The notes: a model not told the origin generated them from the sequence alone. A DNA stretch of 38,874 nucleotides from Pseudonocardia sulfidoxydans NBRC 16205 (GCF_007989085.1 NZ_BJVJ01000058.1:1-38874), one strand, 5' to 3'; numbered from the stretch's first letter, positions 31,403 through 38,874 are shown. Made by a program: numbers and translations.

Positions 31403-31642
31403 CTACGGCCCGAGGACGCCGGCGATGCGCGCCGGGACCGGTGCCGCCGGTCTCACGGGCGCCGGGTGCGGGTCGGCGGTGTGCGGCGTCGGCGTCGCGG
31501 GGGTGGGCGAGGAGACGGGGCCGAGTGGGGTGCAGCCGTTGTCGCAGGACTCGCCTGCGGCCGAACCGACCACGACGAGGGTCAGGACGGCGCTCAGCAG
31601 CCCGGCGAGGGCCACGGCGCGGGGGAGCGCGGGCGCGGACAT
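31403..31642 (-). CDS. Small secreted Pro-rich protein (hypothetical)
   Basis: A 79-residue ORF with a predicted signal peptide (hydrophobic core AVALAGLLSAVLTLVVVGSAAG), then ESCDNGCTP containing two Cys, and a Pro/Ala-rich tail. GGAAGG lies about 7 nt before the ATG at 31642. I do not recognise it. The Cys pair could form a disulfide or anchor a ligand, but this is not shown by sequence. It follows the PrpE/Acs gene on the same strand after a 138-nt gap containing an inverted repeat. Confidence 0.55.
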   Translation of the reverse strand: MSAPALPRAVALAGLLSAVLTLVVVGSAAGESCDNGCTPLGPVSSPTPATPTPHTADPHPAPVRPAAPVPARIAGVLGP

Positions 31643-31733
31643 CGTGGAGCCTTCCGGTGGACGCGATCCCGTGGGGCCCGGGACCGTGCCTGCCCATCCG
31701 TCTCGACCGGGCGTGTCGTTACCGGATCCGTCA

Positions 31734-31777
31734 TATTGGGCCGAACGACGAGCAACCTCCCGCCATTCGGCCCAATA
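31734..31777. terminator. 12-bp inverted repeat flanked by 6-bp direct repeats
   Basis: TATTGGGCCGAA (31734-31745) and TTCGGCCCAATA (31766-31777) are perfect inverse complements around 20 nt. CCGTCA occurs directly on both sides (31728-31733 and 31778-31783), the right copy containing the stop codon of the PrpE/Acs gene. It may be a terminator for that gene. Confidence 0.55.
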
Positions 31778-31780
31778 CCG

Positions 31781-33658
31781 TCACTCTCTGCGCAGGACGG
31801 GTCGGAGTGCGTCGAGCACGTCGGCGCTCTCGATCGTGCTGGGCACCGGCTCGTCGTGGCCGTCGGCGATCCCGCGCATCGTCTTGCGCAGGATCTTCCC
31901 CGACCTGGTCTTGGGCAGGGCCGCGACGACGGCCACGTCCTTCAACGAGGCGACCGCCCCGATCTGGTCACGCACCAGCTGGACGAGCTCGCCGCGCAGC
32001 GTGTCCTCGTCCGGCTCGACGCCCGCCTTGAGGACGACGAACCCGCGCGGGATCTGGCCCTTCATGGAGTCCGCGACGCCGATGACGGCGCACTCCGCGA
32101 CGTCCGGATGCGAGGCGAGGACCTCCTCCATCGAGCCCGTCGACAGCCGGTGGCCCGCGACGTTGATGACGTCGTCGGTGCGACCCATGACGTAGACGTA
32201 GCCCTCGTCGTCGATGTTGCCGCCGTCGCCGGTGAGGTAGTAGCCCTCGAACGCGGCCATGTACGACCGGATGAAACGCTCGTCGTCGTTCCACAGGGTG
32301 GGCAGCGCGCCGGGCGGCATCGGCAGCTTGACGACGATCGCGCCGTCCTCGCCCGCGCCGACCGGCTTGCCCGCGATGTCGAGGATCTGGACGTCCCAGC
32401 CGGGCAGCGGGCGCGTCGGCGAACCGGGCTTGACGGGCAGCAGCTCGATGCCCGCCGGGTTGGCGACGATCGGCCAGCCCGTCTCCGTCTGCCACCAGTG
32501 GTCGATCACCGGGATGCCCAGGGTGTCCGACGCCCAGTGGTAGGTCTCGGGGTCGAGCCGCTCGCCGGCGAGGAACAGGTACTTCAGGCTGGACACGTCG
32601 TACGTCGGGAGGTGCTCGCCCTTCGGGTCCTCCTTCTTGATCGCCCGGAACGCCGTCGGCGCGGTGAACAGGCTCTTCACCTTGTGATCGGCCACGACGC
32701 GCCAGAACTGGCCGGCGTCGGGCGTCCCGACGGGCTTGCCCTCGTAGAGGATCGTCGTCGCCCCGGCCAGCAGTGGCGCGTAGACGATGTAGGAGTGCCC
32801 GACGACCCAGCCGACGTCGGACGCGGTGAAGATCGTCTCTCCGGCGTCGACCGCGTAGACGTTGGGCATCGACCAGGCCAGCGCGACCGCGTAGCCGCCG
32901 CCGTCGCGCACGACGCCCTTCGGCTTCCCGGTCGTGCCGGACGTGTAGAGGATGTAGAGCGGGTCGGTGGACCTGACCGGCACCGGGTCGGCCGGCGTCG
33001 CGGCGTTCATGGCCTCGACCCAGTCGACGTCGTTCTCGCCCATCGACGCCTCGGCCTGCGGGCGCTGCAGGATCACCTGCTTCGCGGGCTTGTGCGCCGA
33101 CAGCTCGATCGCCCTGTCCAGCAACGGCTTGTACTCGATGACGCGCTTGCCCTCGATGCCGCACGACGCGGACACGATGACGGTCGGGGTGGCGTCGTCG
33201 ATGCGGACGGCGAGCTCCTTGGGCGCGAACCCGCCGAAGACGACCGAGTGCACCGCGCCGATCCGTGCGCACGCCAGCATCGCGACCGCGGCCTCGGGGA
33301 CCATCGGCATGTAGATCACGACGCGGTCGCCGACGGCGACGCCGAGGTGTGTCAGCACGCCGGCGAAGCGGGCGACCTCGTCGCGCAGCTGCGAGTAGGT
33401 GTAGGTGCGCTGGGTCCCGGTCACCGGCGAGTCGTAGATCAACGCGGCCTGGTCGCCGCGGCTGGCGTCCACGTGCCGGTCGAGCGCGTTGTGCGCGACG
33501 TTGAGCTCCCCGTCGGGGAACCACCGGTAGAACGGCGGGTTCGACGAGTCGAGCGCGCGCGTCGGCGCGACGTTCCAGTCCAGCGCCCCTGCCGCGTTCA
33601 GCCAGAAGCGCTCCGGGTCCTCGACGCTCGCCCGGAAGATGTCGTCGTACGCGCCCAC
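31781..33658 (-). CDS. Acetyl/propionyl-CoA synthetase (PrpE-like)
   Basis: A 625-residue acyl-CoA synthetase. YTSGTTGKPKGVVRD is the P-loop and ASDVGWVVGHSYIVYAPLL is characteristic of the propionyl-CoA synthetase branch. WWQTETGWP, YLTGDGGNIDDEGYV and GRTDDVINVAGHRLST follow, and TRSGKILRKT carries the Lys that Pat-type enzymes acetylate. ACSS3/PrpE assignment is from motifs; acetate and propionate cannot be distinguished with certainty. The GTG at 33658 has GAGGAGGA about 7 nt upstream. Confidence 0.93.
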   Translation of the reverse strand: MGAYDDIFRASVEDPERFWLNAAGALDWNVAPTRALDSSNPPFYRWFPDGELNVAHNALDRHVDASRGDQAALIYDSPVTGTQRTYTYSQLRDEVARFAGVLTHLGVAVGDRVVIYMPMVPEAAVAMLACARIGAVHSVVFGGFAPKELAVRIDDATPTVIVSASCGIEGKRVIEYKPLLDRAIELSAHKPAKQVILQRPQAEASMGENDVDWVEAMNAATPADPVPVRSTDPLYILYTSGTTGKPKGVVRDGGGYAVALAWSMPNVYAVDAGETIFTASDVGWVVGHSYIVYAPLLAGATTILYEGKPVGTPDAGQFWRVVADHKVKSLFTAPTAFRAIKKEDPKGEHLPTYDVSSLKYLFLAGERLDPETYHWASDTLGIPVIDHWWQTETGWPIVANPAGIELLPVKPGSPTRPLPGWDVQILDIAGKPVGAGEDGAIVVKLPMPPGALPTLWNDDERFIRSYMAAFEGYYLTGDGGNIDDEGYVYVMGRTDDVINVAGHRLSTGSMEEVLASHPDVAECAVIGVADSMKGQIPRGFVVLKAGVEPDEDTLRGELVQLVRDQIGAVASLKDVAVVAALPKTRSGKILRKTMRGIADGHDEPVPSTIESADVLDALRPVLRRE

Positions 33659-33940
33659 CTGCGGTCCTCCTCGACTCGCCCTGCCTGCACCGGACCCTAG
33701 TCGCGCGAGGCCCTCGTGGCCGTCCCCGCCTGACCGCCGGACCAGGTTCCGGTGTTGACGGTGGGTGATCACTCGATCGGACCACTCACCCCACCGAGGG
33801 ATCTCTCGTTCCTCTCTTCGTAACGGTCGGCACGACACTCGAAGGGGTGACGGACGAGGAGGTCACAGAACCTCCCGGTGCGGCGACAAGCAGGACGACG
33901 CGTCCCGCACGAGCGGGGCGACCCACGACGAGGAGACGGT
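33659..33940. other. Intergenic region between divergent ligase and SGNH genes
   Basis: A 282-bp region with no supported gene. GTAACG (33819-33824) and nearby sequence could belong to a promoter for the hydrolase gene, but no confident -35/-10 pair is visible. An ORF from GTG 33847 runs through into the hydrolase in another frame and is judged spurious. Confidence 0.5.
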
Positions 33941-35278
33941 GTGCGCGCAGCGACGAACGGGCCCCGCACACGCTCGCGCCTCGTCGTCGCGGCCGTCGTG
34001 CTGGCCACCGCCGTCGCCGGACTCGTCGTCGTCGGAACGGTCCGGGGTGCCTCACCGGCCGCCGCGGGACCCGAATCCACCGACGACCCCGCCTGCGGCC
34101 CCACCTGGGTCACCGCCTGGCAGACCAGCCCGCAACCCGGCCCCGACGTCGAGGCCGCCGGCGGCCGCTTCGGTGGCCGCACCCTGCGGATGGTGGTCCA
34201 CCCACAGTCGACCGGCTCGGAGATCCGGGTCCGGTTGTCCAACCGCTACGGGCGGGCCCCGCTCCCGGTGGCCGCGGTCTCCGCGGCCACCACGGGAACC
34301 GGCGCCGGGGTGCGCGGGGGCGCACCCCGACCGGTGCTGTTCGGCGGACGCCCGGACGTGACGATCCCCGCGGGGGCGGAGATCGTCAGTGACCCGGCGC
34401 CGTTCGTCGCGCAGGCGGGCCTGCCCGTGTCGGTCAGCGCCTACCTCCCGCAGGAACCCGATCGGGTGGCCACCCATCCGGTGGCCCTGCAGACCTCCTG
34501 GGTCAGCAGCCGACCCGGCAACCACGTCGACTCGTCGTCAGGAGCCGCGTTCTCCCCGGTCACGGCCTGGTTCGTCGTCACCGGACTCGACGTCCTCGCC
34601 CCCCGCGCCGAGCACGCCGTCGTCCTCGTCGGCGACTCGATCACCGACGGCGTCGGCAGCGACCCCGGCGAGGACGACCGCTGGTCCGACGCCCTGGCCC
34701 GGCGCCTCGGCGCCGCGGGCGGCGCCGCCCGGATGTCCGTGCTCAACGCCGGCATCTCCGGCAACCAGCTGCTCGCCGACGCATTCGGCGTCGGCGACTC
34801 ACCCGCCACCCGGTTCCGGTTCGACGTCGCCGCCGCGGCCGGCGTCACCGACGTCGTCCTGCACATCGGCACCAACGACATCGCGGAGGGCCGCACCGCC
34901 GACCAGCTCCAGGCCGGGCTCGTCCAGTTCGCCGACCAGGCCCGCGCCGCCGGACTGCGCGTCTTCCTGACCACGATCACGCCGTCGCGCACCGGCCCCC
35001 GCGCGACCGCCGCCGCCCAGGCCACCCGCCGCGCCGTCAACACCTGGGTGCTCGAACACGGCCCCGCGCACGCCGACGGCGTCTTCGACTTCGCCGCCGC
35101 CGTCGCCGACCCCGCACGGCCCGACCGCCTGGAGTCGTCCTACGACGCCGGCGACGGCCTGCACCTCTCGGCCGCCGGCTACCGGGCACTCGCCGGTGCG
35201 GTGCCGACCGACCGGCTCACCGGCAGCCCGTGCCTCGCGGGCGACAGCGCGTCGTCGGTCGTGGTGTCGGGGCGCTGA
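33941..35278 (+). CDS. Secreted SGNH/GDSL-family hydrolase
   Basis: A 445-residue esterase or lipase. An N-terminal signal (RTRSRLVVAAVVLATAVAGL) is followed by a beta-rich region (about 55-225), then the SGNH catalytic domain: GDSITDG with nucleophile Ser233, GISGNQ (block II), GTND (310-313, block III) and DGLHLS (Asp405, His408, block V). It is probably exported and acts on an outer envelope or external ester; related proteins cleave rhamnogalacturonan acetates or lipids. AGGAGA sits 5-6 nt before the GTG at 33941. Confidence 0.9.
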   Translation: MRAATNGPRTRSRLVVAAVVLATAVAGLVVVGTVRGASPAAAGPESTDDPACGPTWVTAWQTSPQPGPDVEAAGGRFGGRTLRMVVHPQSTGSEIRVRLSNRYGRAPLPVAAVSAATTGTGAGVRGGAPRPVLFGGRPDVTIPAGAEIVSDPAPFVAQAGLPVSVSAYLPQEPDRVATHPVALQTSWVSSRPGNHVDSSSGAAFSPVTAWFVVTGLDVLAPRAEHAVVLVGDSITDGVGSDPGEDDRWSDALARRLGAAGGAARMSVLNAGISGNQLLADAFGVGDSPATRFRFDVAAAAGVTDVVLHIGTNDIAEGRTADQLQAGLVQFADQARAAGLRVFLTTITPSRTGPRATAAAQATRRAVNTWVLEHGPAHADGVFDFAAAVADPARPDRLESSYDAGDGLHLSAAGYRALAGAVPTDRLTGSPCLAGDSASSVVVSGR

Positions 35279-35279
35279 C

Positions 35280-35675
35280 CTACTGCTCCTTGCGACGCCG
35301 GAACGGCGCGCGGCGACGGCTCCGCGGCTCGTCGACGACCCGTTCCAACGGGCCCGTCGGCATGTCCTCACGGTCGAGCCGCTCCACGACCCAGTCGAGC
35401 GCCAACGCCCCCGGTGACACCCCGCGCTCGGCCGCCAGCCGGCGCAGCTGCTCGACCCGCAACGGCGGCAGCCGCAGCTGGAAGACCTGCGCCGTGCCGA
35501 ACCTCCCCGTCGACTCGGTGACGCCCTCGGGCGGTTCGGGTGCGAGCGCCGCCAGGTAGGAGTCGAGCTCGTGGTCGTGCGGCACGTCGTCCTGGCCGCG
35601 CGCGCGGGCGGTGCGTGCCGAGCGGGACCGGTCGGCAGGGGCCCGGTGGCGGGAACGCTCGCCGTCGGTGGCCAT
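35280..35675 (-). CDS. Ribbon-helix-helix-like protein (hypothetical)
   Basis: A 131-residue protein, not recognised by name. After a basic, disordered N-terminus (about 1-60) comes TAQVFQLRLPPLRVEQLRRL, resembling the beta-strand and first helix of ribbon-helix-helix DNA-binding proteins, then a turn (RGVSPGALALDWVVERL) as the second helix. The C-terminal tail is again very basic (RSRRRAPFRRRKEQ). It lies 28 nt after copZ and could be the last gene of that run, or be unrelated to copper. A DNA-binding function is an inference from this short pattern. Confidence 0.6.
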   Translation of the reverse strand: MATDGERSRHRAPADRSRSARTARARGQDDVPHDHELDSYLAALAPEPPEGVTESTGRFGTAQVFQLRLPPLRVEQLRRLAAERGVSPGALALDWVVERLDREDMPTGPLERVVDEPRSRRRAPFRRRKEQ

Positions 35676-35703
35676 GACGACGAGGGTAGGGCCCCCGACG
35701 GCG

Positions 35704-35925
35704 TCAGCCCGCGAGCGTGTAACCCGCCTCGACGACCGCGGCCTCGATCTCGGGGAGCGGCAGCTCACGGTCGCTCGTGATCGTCACCAGGCCCGTCGAC
35801 AGGTCGACCTCGACCTCACGGACCCCGTCGACCTCACCGACCTCCTCCTTGACCGACGCCGTGCAGTGCCCGCAGGTCATGCCGCTGACGACGACGTCGG
35901 TACGGAACGGGGTCTCGATGCTCAT
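35704..35925 (-). CDS. copZ: Copper chaperone (heavy-metal-associated domain, CopZ-like)
   Basis: A 73-residue HMA-domain protein with ferredoxin-like fold. MTCGHC at residues 16-21 provides the two Cys that bind Cu(I); VREVEVDLSTGLVTI and IEAAVVEAGYTL match the rest of the domain. AAGGAGAG lies just before the ATG. It is 37 nt after csoR, so the two probably form an operon in which the chaperone buffers cytosolic copper. No copA P-type ATPase gene is adjacent. Confidence 0.93.
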   Translation of the reverse strand: MSIETPFRTDVVVSGMTCGHCTASVKEEVGEVDGVREVEVDLSTGLVTITSDRELPLPEIEAAVVEAGYTLAG

Positions 35926-35962
35926 GGTCTCTCCTTGCAAGGACGTGTGCTCCGGTGGTGCG

Positions 35963-36268
35963 TCAGGAACGGACGAGCCGGGCGATCGCGGCGGCGGCCT
36001 CCTGGACCTTCGCCTCGCCCTCCTCGTCGCCGGCGCGGGCCGCGTCGACCAGGCATCCCGACATGTGCTCGGTGAGCAGTTCGAGCGCGAACGACTGCAA
36101 CGCCCGCGTCGCCGCGGACACCTGCGTGAGCACGTCGATGCAGTACGTGTCCTCCGCGACCATCCGCTGCAGGCCTCGGACCTGGCCCTCGACCCGACGC
36201 AGGCGACGCAGATGGGCCTCGCGGTTGTCGGAGTACGCGGGCGTGCTCTTGTCCATGGGCTCGGGCAT
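35963..36268 (-). CDS. csoR: CsoR-family copper-sensing repressor
   Basis: A 101-residue all-helical repressor. Cys43, His68 and Cys72 form the Cu(I)-binding triad with the same spacing as M. tuberculosis CsoR (25 and 4 residues apart), in DTYCIDVL and LTEHMSGCLV. The N-terminus is a longer basic tail than usual. GGGGAGG precedes the ATG at 36268. Copper binding would release it from DNA; a candidate operator lies 31 nt upstream. It heads a csoR-copZ run. Confidence 0.93.
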   Translation of the reverse strand: MPEPMDKSTPAYSDNREAHLRRLRRVEGQVRGLQRMVAEDTYCIDVLTQVSAATRALQSFALELLTEHMSGCLVDAARAGDEEGEAKVQEAAAAIARLVRS

Positions 36269-36298
36269 TGCGACCTCCCCGGCTGCTCACCACGAGCA

Positions 36299-36313
36299 TA
36301 CGGGGAGGGGGTA
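36299..36313. promoter_or_regulatory. Candidate CsoR operator
   Basis: TACGGGGAGGGGGTA is a G-rich tract framed by TAC and GTA, the form reported for CsoR-type operators in actinobacteria (TAC/GTA ends around G or C runs). It lies 31 nt upstream of the csoR start codon. Binding is inferred from position and pattern. Confidence 0.45.
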
Positions 36314-36551
36314 CGACGACCGCGTCCCGTCGACGTGTCCTGTGACGCAGCGTGGACCACGCCCCTCACCCGGGCAGCGGCATGCGTCGGCCCCGCGCGA
36401 TCGGTAACGTCTTGGTCACGGCCACGGGGGTGGCCGCCAGGTGCCGATGCGGGACGTGCCGGCCTGGCCACACCGGGTGACCGGATGGGGACGGGACGGA
36501 CTGTCGCGTGTCCGCGGCACCGCGGTGCACGACGGAACGGGGGAGACGTCG

Positions 36552-36785
36552 ATGACCATCGGGAGCGCACGGCGGGAGATCGGTGACGTGCGGCAGAGCG
36601 GAACCGGGGCCATCCCGGGCCCGCGGACCGCCGCCGACGCCTACCGCGTCTCCGACGACCAGGTGCACAAGGCCCGGCTCGTCGTCGCCGAGAACTCCGA
36701 GGGCCCCGAGGACCTCCGGCTGTTGCTCGACATGCTCGGCCTGATCTCCACCAACTCGGACGATCCGCCGCCGGTCAGTCGCTGA
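36552..36785 (+). CDS. Small conserved-looking protein (hypothetical)
   Basis: A 77-residue hydrophilic protein beginning MTIGSARREIGDVRQSG. A helix-rich second half (DDQVHKARLVVAENSEGPED, then LRLLLDMLGLI) looks foldable. GGGGGAGA precedes the ATG at 36552 by about 6 nt; an upstream in-frame start at 36441 gives a 37-residue low-complexity extension and is rejected. I do not recognise a family. It sits alone before the tRNA genes. Confidence 0.6.
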   Translation: MTIGSARREIGDVRQSGTGAIPGPRTAADAYRVSDDQVHKARLVVAENSEGPEDLRLLLDMLGLISTNSDDPPPVSR

Positions 36786-36861
36786 CGGCACGGAACGGCC
36801 CCCTGAGCTGCACGGACGCGATCTGTGGGGGGTGGGTGAAAAGGGGCGTGGGGGGCTGTCG

Positions 36862-36867
36862 TAAGCT
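36862..36867 (+). promoter_or_regulatory. Possible -10 for the tRNA genes
   Basis: TAAGCT lies 55 nt upstream of tRNA-Glu, in a locally AT-richer patch. A -35 is not clear. Between it and the tRNA is a small hairpin (CCAACGG, CCGTTGG). Confidence 0.35.
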
Positions 36868-36922
36868 TTCGAAGCTCCCAACGGACAGCCGTTGGAGGCC
36901 AGGACACCGCCTGCGGGGTCCA

Positions 36923-36995
36923 GCCCCCATCGTCTAGCGGCCTAGGACTCCGCCCTTTCAAGGCGGCAGCGCGGGTTCGAATCCCGTTGGGGGTA
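36923..36995 (+). tRNA. tRNA-Glu (anticodon TTC)
   Basis: A 73-nt cloverleaf. The acceptor GCCCCCA pairs with TGGGGGT including one terminal G.U pair, with discriminator A. The anticodon stem CCGCC/GGCGG frames CTTTCAA, giving TTC. The T-arm contains GGTTCGAATCC. CCA is not encoded. Confidence 0.96.
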
Positions 36996-37014
36996 CGGTA
37001 GTCGCAGTACGCAA

Positions 37015-37088
37015 GGCCCAGTGGCGCAGTTGGTTAGCGCGTCGCCCTGTCACGGCGAAGGTCGCGGGTTCGAGTCCCGTCTGGGTCG
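37015..37088 (+). tRNA. tRNA-Asp (anticodon GTC)
   Basis: A 74-nt cloverleaf. The acceptor GGCCCAG pairs with CTGGGTC with one G.U pair, with discriminator G. The anticodon stem TCGCC/GGCGA frames CTGTCAC, giving GTC. The T-arm contains GGTTCGAGTCC. It lies 19 nt after tRNA-Glu. Confidence 0.96.
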
Positions 37089-37123
37089 CTCCACTCTCCG
37101 GTTCCCGGCTCTGCCGGAGGCCA

Positions 37124-37197
37124 GGCCAGGTAGCTCAGTTGGTACGAGCGTCCGCCTGAAAAGCGGAAGGTCGGCGGTTCGACCCCGCCCCTGGCCA
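37124..37197 (+). tRNA. tRNA-Phe (anticodon GAA)
   Basis: A 74-nt cloverleaf. The acceptor GGCCAGG pairs perfectly with CCTGGCC, with discriminator A. The anticodon stem TCCGC/GCGGA frames CTGAAAA, giving GAA. The T-loop is GTTCGACCC. The three tRNA genes are probably one transcript. Confidence 0.96.
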
Positions 37198-37360
37198 CAC
37201 CTTCTCCTTCTTCATGGCTGCACCTGTCCCGGCAGCAGTCCGATCAGGCACTCCACCGCGTCCGTCCCGCTCTCTGCCGGACGACGACCGCCGCGGATCC
37301 ATCGCCGGGTTCGACACTGGACTGCTTCGATCACGGTCGGAGCCGGCCTCCTGTCGAACT

Positions 37361-37379
37361 CGGCGCGGCTGCCGCGCCG
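37361..37379. terminator. 8-bp GC hairpin upstream of lipoprotein gene
   Basis: CGGCGCGG (37361-37368) and CCGCGCCG (37372-37379) pair across a 3-nt loop, 164 nt after tRNA-Phe and 53 nt before the lipoprotein start. It could end tRNA transcription or act in the lipoprotein leader. No T-tract. Confidence 0.35.
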
Positions 37380-37431
37380 GCGACACCCCTATCGGGTGAC
37401 GGGTGCTCGGCGGGGCCTGGTTGGATCGGTC

Positions 37432-38172
37432 GTGGTGACGGGAGAAAACGGACGACGACACCACCGCGCGGGCACGACCGCCGCGCGGCTCGTCGTGCTG
37501 GCCTGCGCCCTGACCGCGGCGGTGGCCGTGCTCGCAGCCTGCGGGTCGGAGGCCCTGCCGCTGACCGCGCTGCCGTCGGCCACCTCGATCACGACGGCCC
37601 CCACCACGGCCCCGGCCGCCACGTCCCCGACCGCCACGTCGGTCCCGTCGACGGCGCCCGCGACGAGGTCCGCCACCTCCGCACCCCCGGCGACCCGGCC
37701 GCGGACGACGACGGCACCCGCGGCCCCGGCGGCACCGGCCGGGCCCGCGGGGCGGCCGTTCAGCACGGAGATCACGTTCTACTCCGCCTACGACAACGAC
37801 CCACCCGGCAGCCGCGCGATCGCCCACCCCAACGCGCGTCACCCGCAGGCGGGCGGCACCGGCACCTACGCCGACCCGCTGACCCTCGCGAGCGACACGC
37901 GGGAGATCGCCGTCGGCACGATCGTCTACGTCCCCCTCGTGAAGAAGTACTTCGTGATGGAGGACGACTGCGCCCAGTGCATCTCAGACTGGGGCGGCGG
38001 CAAGGTCCCGCACCTGGACCTGTTCATGCCCAACGGGAACGACGACAGCGTCACGGCCTGCCAGGAGCAGCTGACGCCCGGCGGGCGGGTCACCGTCGAA
38101 CTCGACCCGCCGGCCGGGAGGACCGTGTCGACGGCCCCGCTCTACTCCGGCGGACGCTGCTTCTCCGGCTGA
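37432..38172 (+). CDS. Secreted lipoprotein with 3D/RlpA-like double-psi beta-barrel domain
   Basis: A 246-residue lipoprotein. The signal peptide ends in the lipobox VLAAC, then a Thr/Ala/Ser/Pro-rich linker of about 70 residues leads to a folded C-terminal domain. That domain holds ITFYSAYDNDPPGSRAI, GGTGTYADPLTLA, VGTIVYVPLVKKYFVMEDDC and HLDLFMPNG, the pattern of small double-psi beta-barrel (3D/barwin-like) domains associated with cell-wall binding or lytic activity. Cys residues at DDCAQC could form a disulfide. The start is GTG at 37432 or 37435; no clear Shine-Dalgarno sequence. Its last 31 nt overlap the convergent glycosyltransferase gene. Confidence 0.82.
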   Translation: MVTGENGRRHHRAGTTAARLVVLACALTAAVAVLAACGSEALPLTALPSATSITTAPTTAPAATSPTATSVPSTAPATRSATSAPPATRPRTTTAPAAPAAPAGPAGRPFSTEITFYSAYDNDPPGSRAIAHPNARHPQAGGTGTYADPLTLASDTREIAVGTIVYVPLVKKYFVMEDDCAQCISDWGGGKVPHLDLFMPNGNDDSVTACQEQLTPGGRVTVELDPPAGRTVSTAPLYSGGRCFSG

Positions 38173-38874
38173 CCGCCCACCCCGACCGGCGTTCCCCGCT
38201 CGTACGGGCGCGGGCTCCGCACCTCGACGGTGCCCTGCTCGGCGTCGGCGAAACTCCGGGCAGCCGGGACCACGGGGAGCTTCGTCGTCGGCGACTCCGC
38301 CGGTGACAGCCGCATCGCGGGGATCACCGACGTCACGGGCTCGACGGCGTCGGGGCGCGGCCGAGGGTGCGGCACCGGCGCCGGGCGCCGCCGTGCGACC
38401 GGGGGTGCGGGCCGGCGCGGGTCCGGGACCGACGGGATCGTCGCCGGCCGCCGCGGCGCCACGACCCGGGACACGGCGCCGTCGCGGTTCTGCGTCGGAA
38501 CGTTCTCGAAACGCCCGATGCGGCGCAGCTTCTGCCAGCCCAGCCGGATGCCCGTGAGTGCCGCCGACACCGACTGGATCAGCACCGCGTACATGAGCTG
38601 GCGGTACACGAACTGCTGCAACGGCAGCAGCCAGAGGATGCGCATCTTCTCGCGCTCCAGCCGGAACGCCACGATCCCCGCGACCGTCTGGATGGCCAGG
38701 ACCGATCCCCACAGCACGAGGGTGCGGACGGTGTCGTCGAAGATCAGGCCGTACACGAGCAGGATGTCGATCAGCGGCGCGATCAGCGGCAGCACCACCT
38801 GGAACACGCCGAGGTTGAGCAGCCCGCGGCGGGCGTAGCGCCCCGAGGCGCCGCGCGTGCGCAGCGCGCTGCGG
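38142..38874 (-). CDS. Family 2 glycosyltransferase, C-terminal part (truncated by window edge)
   Basis: About 244 codons of the 3' end of a gene whose start lies beyond the right edge. The reading frame is open to the last base (SALRTRGASGRYARRGLLN then GVFQVVLPLIAPLIDI). Membrane helices follow, then EKMRILWLLPLQQFVYRQLM, a segment typical of the post-catalytic membrane region of bacterial GT2 enzymes such as those fused to polysaccharide deacetylases. The last ~110 residues are Pro/Arg-rich and disordered. The catalytic region is outside the window, so the sugar donor cannot be inferred. Confidence 0.82.
   Translation of the reverse strand, partial: RSALRTRGASGRYARRGLLNLGVFQVVLPLIAPLIDILLVYGLIFDDTVRTLVLWGSVLAIQTVAGIVAFRLEREKMRILWLLPLQQFVYRQLMYAVLIQSVSAALTGIRLGWQKLRRIGRFENVPTQNRDGAVSRVVAPRRPATIPSVPDPRRPAPPVARRRPAPVPHPRPRPDAVEPVTSVIPAMRLSPAESPTTKLPVVPAARSFADAEQGTVEVRSPRPYERGTPVGVGGQPEKQRPPE

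Noticed and set aside
33847..34392. ORF from GTG 33847 in another frame of the SGNH hydrolase gene
   Set aside because: The product is Arg/Pro-rich without motifs, while the overlapping frame has a signal peptide and SGNH blocks.
36269..36551. Riboswitch in the region between csoR and the 77-aa gene
   Set aside because: Only a 7-bp hairpin (36419-36436) and the CsoR-like site are visible; no known riboswitch core could be matched.
36923..37197. tRNA cluster as an integration site for a mobile element
   Set aside because: No integrase, no partial tRNA repeat downstream, and the flanking genes look ordinary.

Overview
This is a 38.9-kb stretch of a very GC-rich actinobacterial chromosome. GTG/TTG starts are common, several genes look leaderless, and it carries DUF3558 lipoproteins, a PE-like small protein family, an HrpA helicase and Glu-Asp-Phe tRNAs. 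Together these point to the Pseudonocardiales, probably Pseudonocardia or a relative; this is inferred from gene content alone. I see no integrase, transposase, phage gene, rRNA or CRISPR array.

Layout. 0.1-2.7 kb (minus): an EthD-like protein, an atypical SDR, an S4 RNA-binding protein and pyrD. 2.8-5.0 kb (plus): an acyl-CoA-ligase-like gene coupled to an RraA-like gene. 5.0-7.0 kb (minus): malQ, separated from the RraA-like gene by a hairpin whose arms match actinobacterial DnaA boxes. 7.2-10.5 kb (plus): a long Ala/Pro-rich membrane-anchored protein and a monoacylglycerol-lipase-like hydrolase. 10.6-11.2 kb (minus): an acetoacetate-decarboxylase-like protein. 11.4-15.5 kb (plus): a 1385-residue SpoIIE-type phosphatase carrying PAS, pseudo-receiver, GAF, PP2C, HATPase and STAS domains in one chain. 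15.6-16.7 kb (plus): a 27-codon Cys-containing leader ORF followed by cysteine dioxygenase and rhodanese. 16.7-18.5 kb: an acyl-CoA dehydrogenase (minus) and an apparently N-truncated DUF1275 protein (plus). 18.5-20.6 kb (plus): two tandem copies of a PE-like gene plus DUF3558 lipoprotein gene. 20.7-24.8 kb (minus): hrpA. 25.3-27.3 kb (minus): an MSMEG_0572/Sll0783-family protein, a membrane protein with a Ser/Asp repeat tail, and a beta-lactamase-fold hydrolase. 27.4-33.7 kb: DUF72 (plus), then MFS transporter, AMP-forming ligase, ferredoxin, a small secreted protein and a PrpE/Acs-type ligase (all minus). 33.9-35.3 kb (plus): a secreted SGNH hydrolase. 35.3-36.3 kb (minus): csoR, copZ and an RHH protein. 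36.6-38.9 kb: a 77-aa protein, three tRNA genes, a secreted double-psi-barrel-like lipoprotein (all plus) and the end of a family 2 glycosyltransferase (minus, runs off the edge).

How parts work together. Most of the window is ordinary catabolic and housekeeping content. Two loci stand out. First, the leader-CDO-rhodanese operon: the two Cys codons of the leader lie in one arm of an 11-of-12-bp inverted repeat whose other arm overlaps the Shine-Dalgarno sequence of the dioxygenase gene, the geometry expected of a cysteine-responsive translational attenuator. Second, the duplicated PE-like/DUF3558 cassette: both copies keep a YxxxD/E C-terminus typical of type VII secretion substrates, an ATGA overlap with a lipoprotein gene, and a duplicated upstream region with an inverted repeat and a -10 element placed for leaderless transcription. 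Two covarying 40-bp palindromes flank hrpA and may belong to a dispersed terminator-like repeat family.
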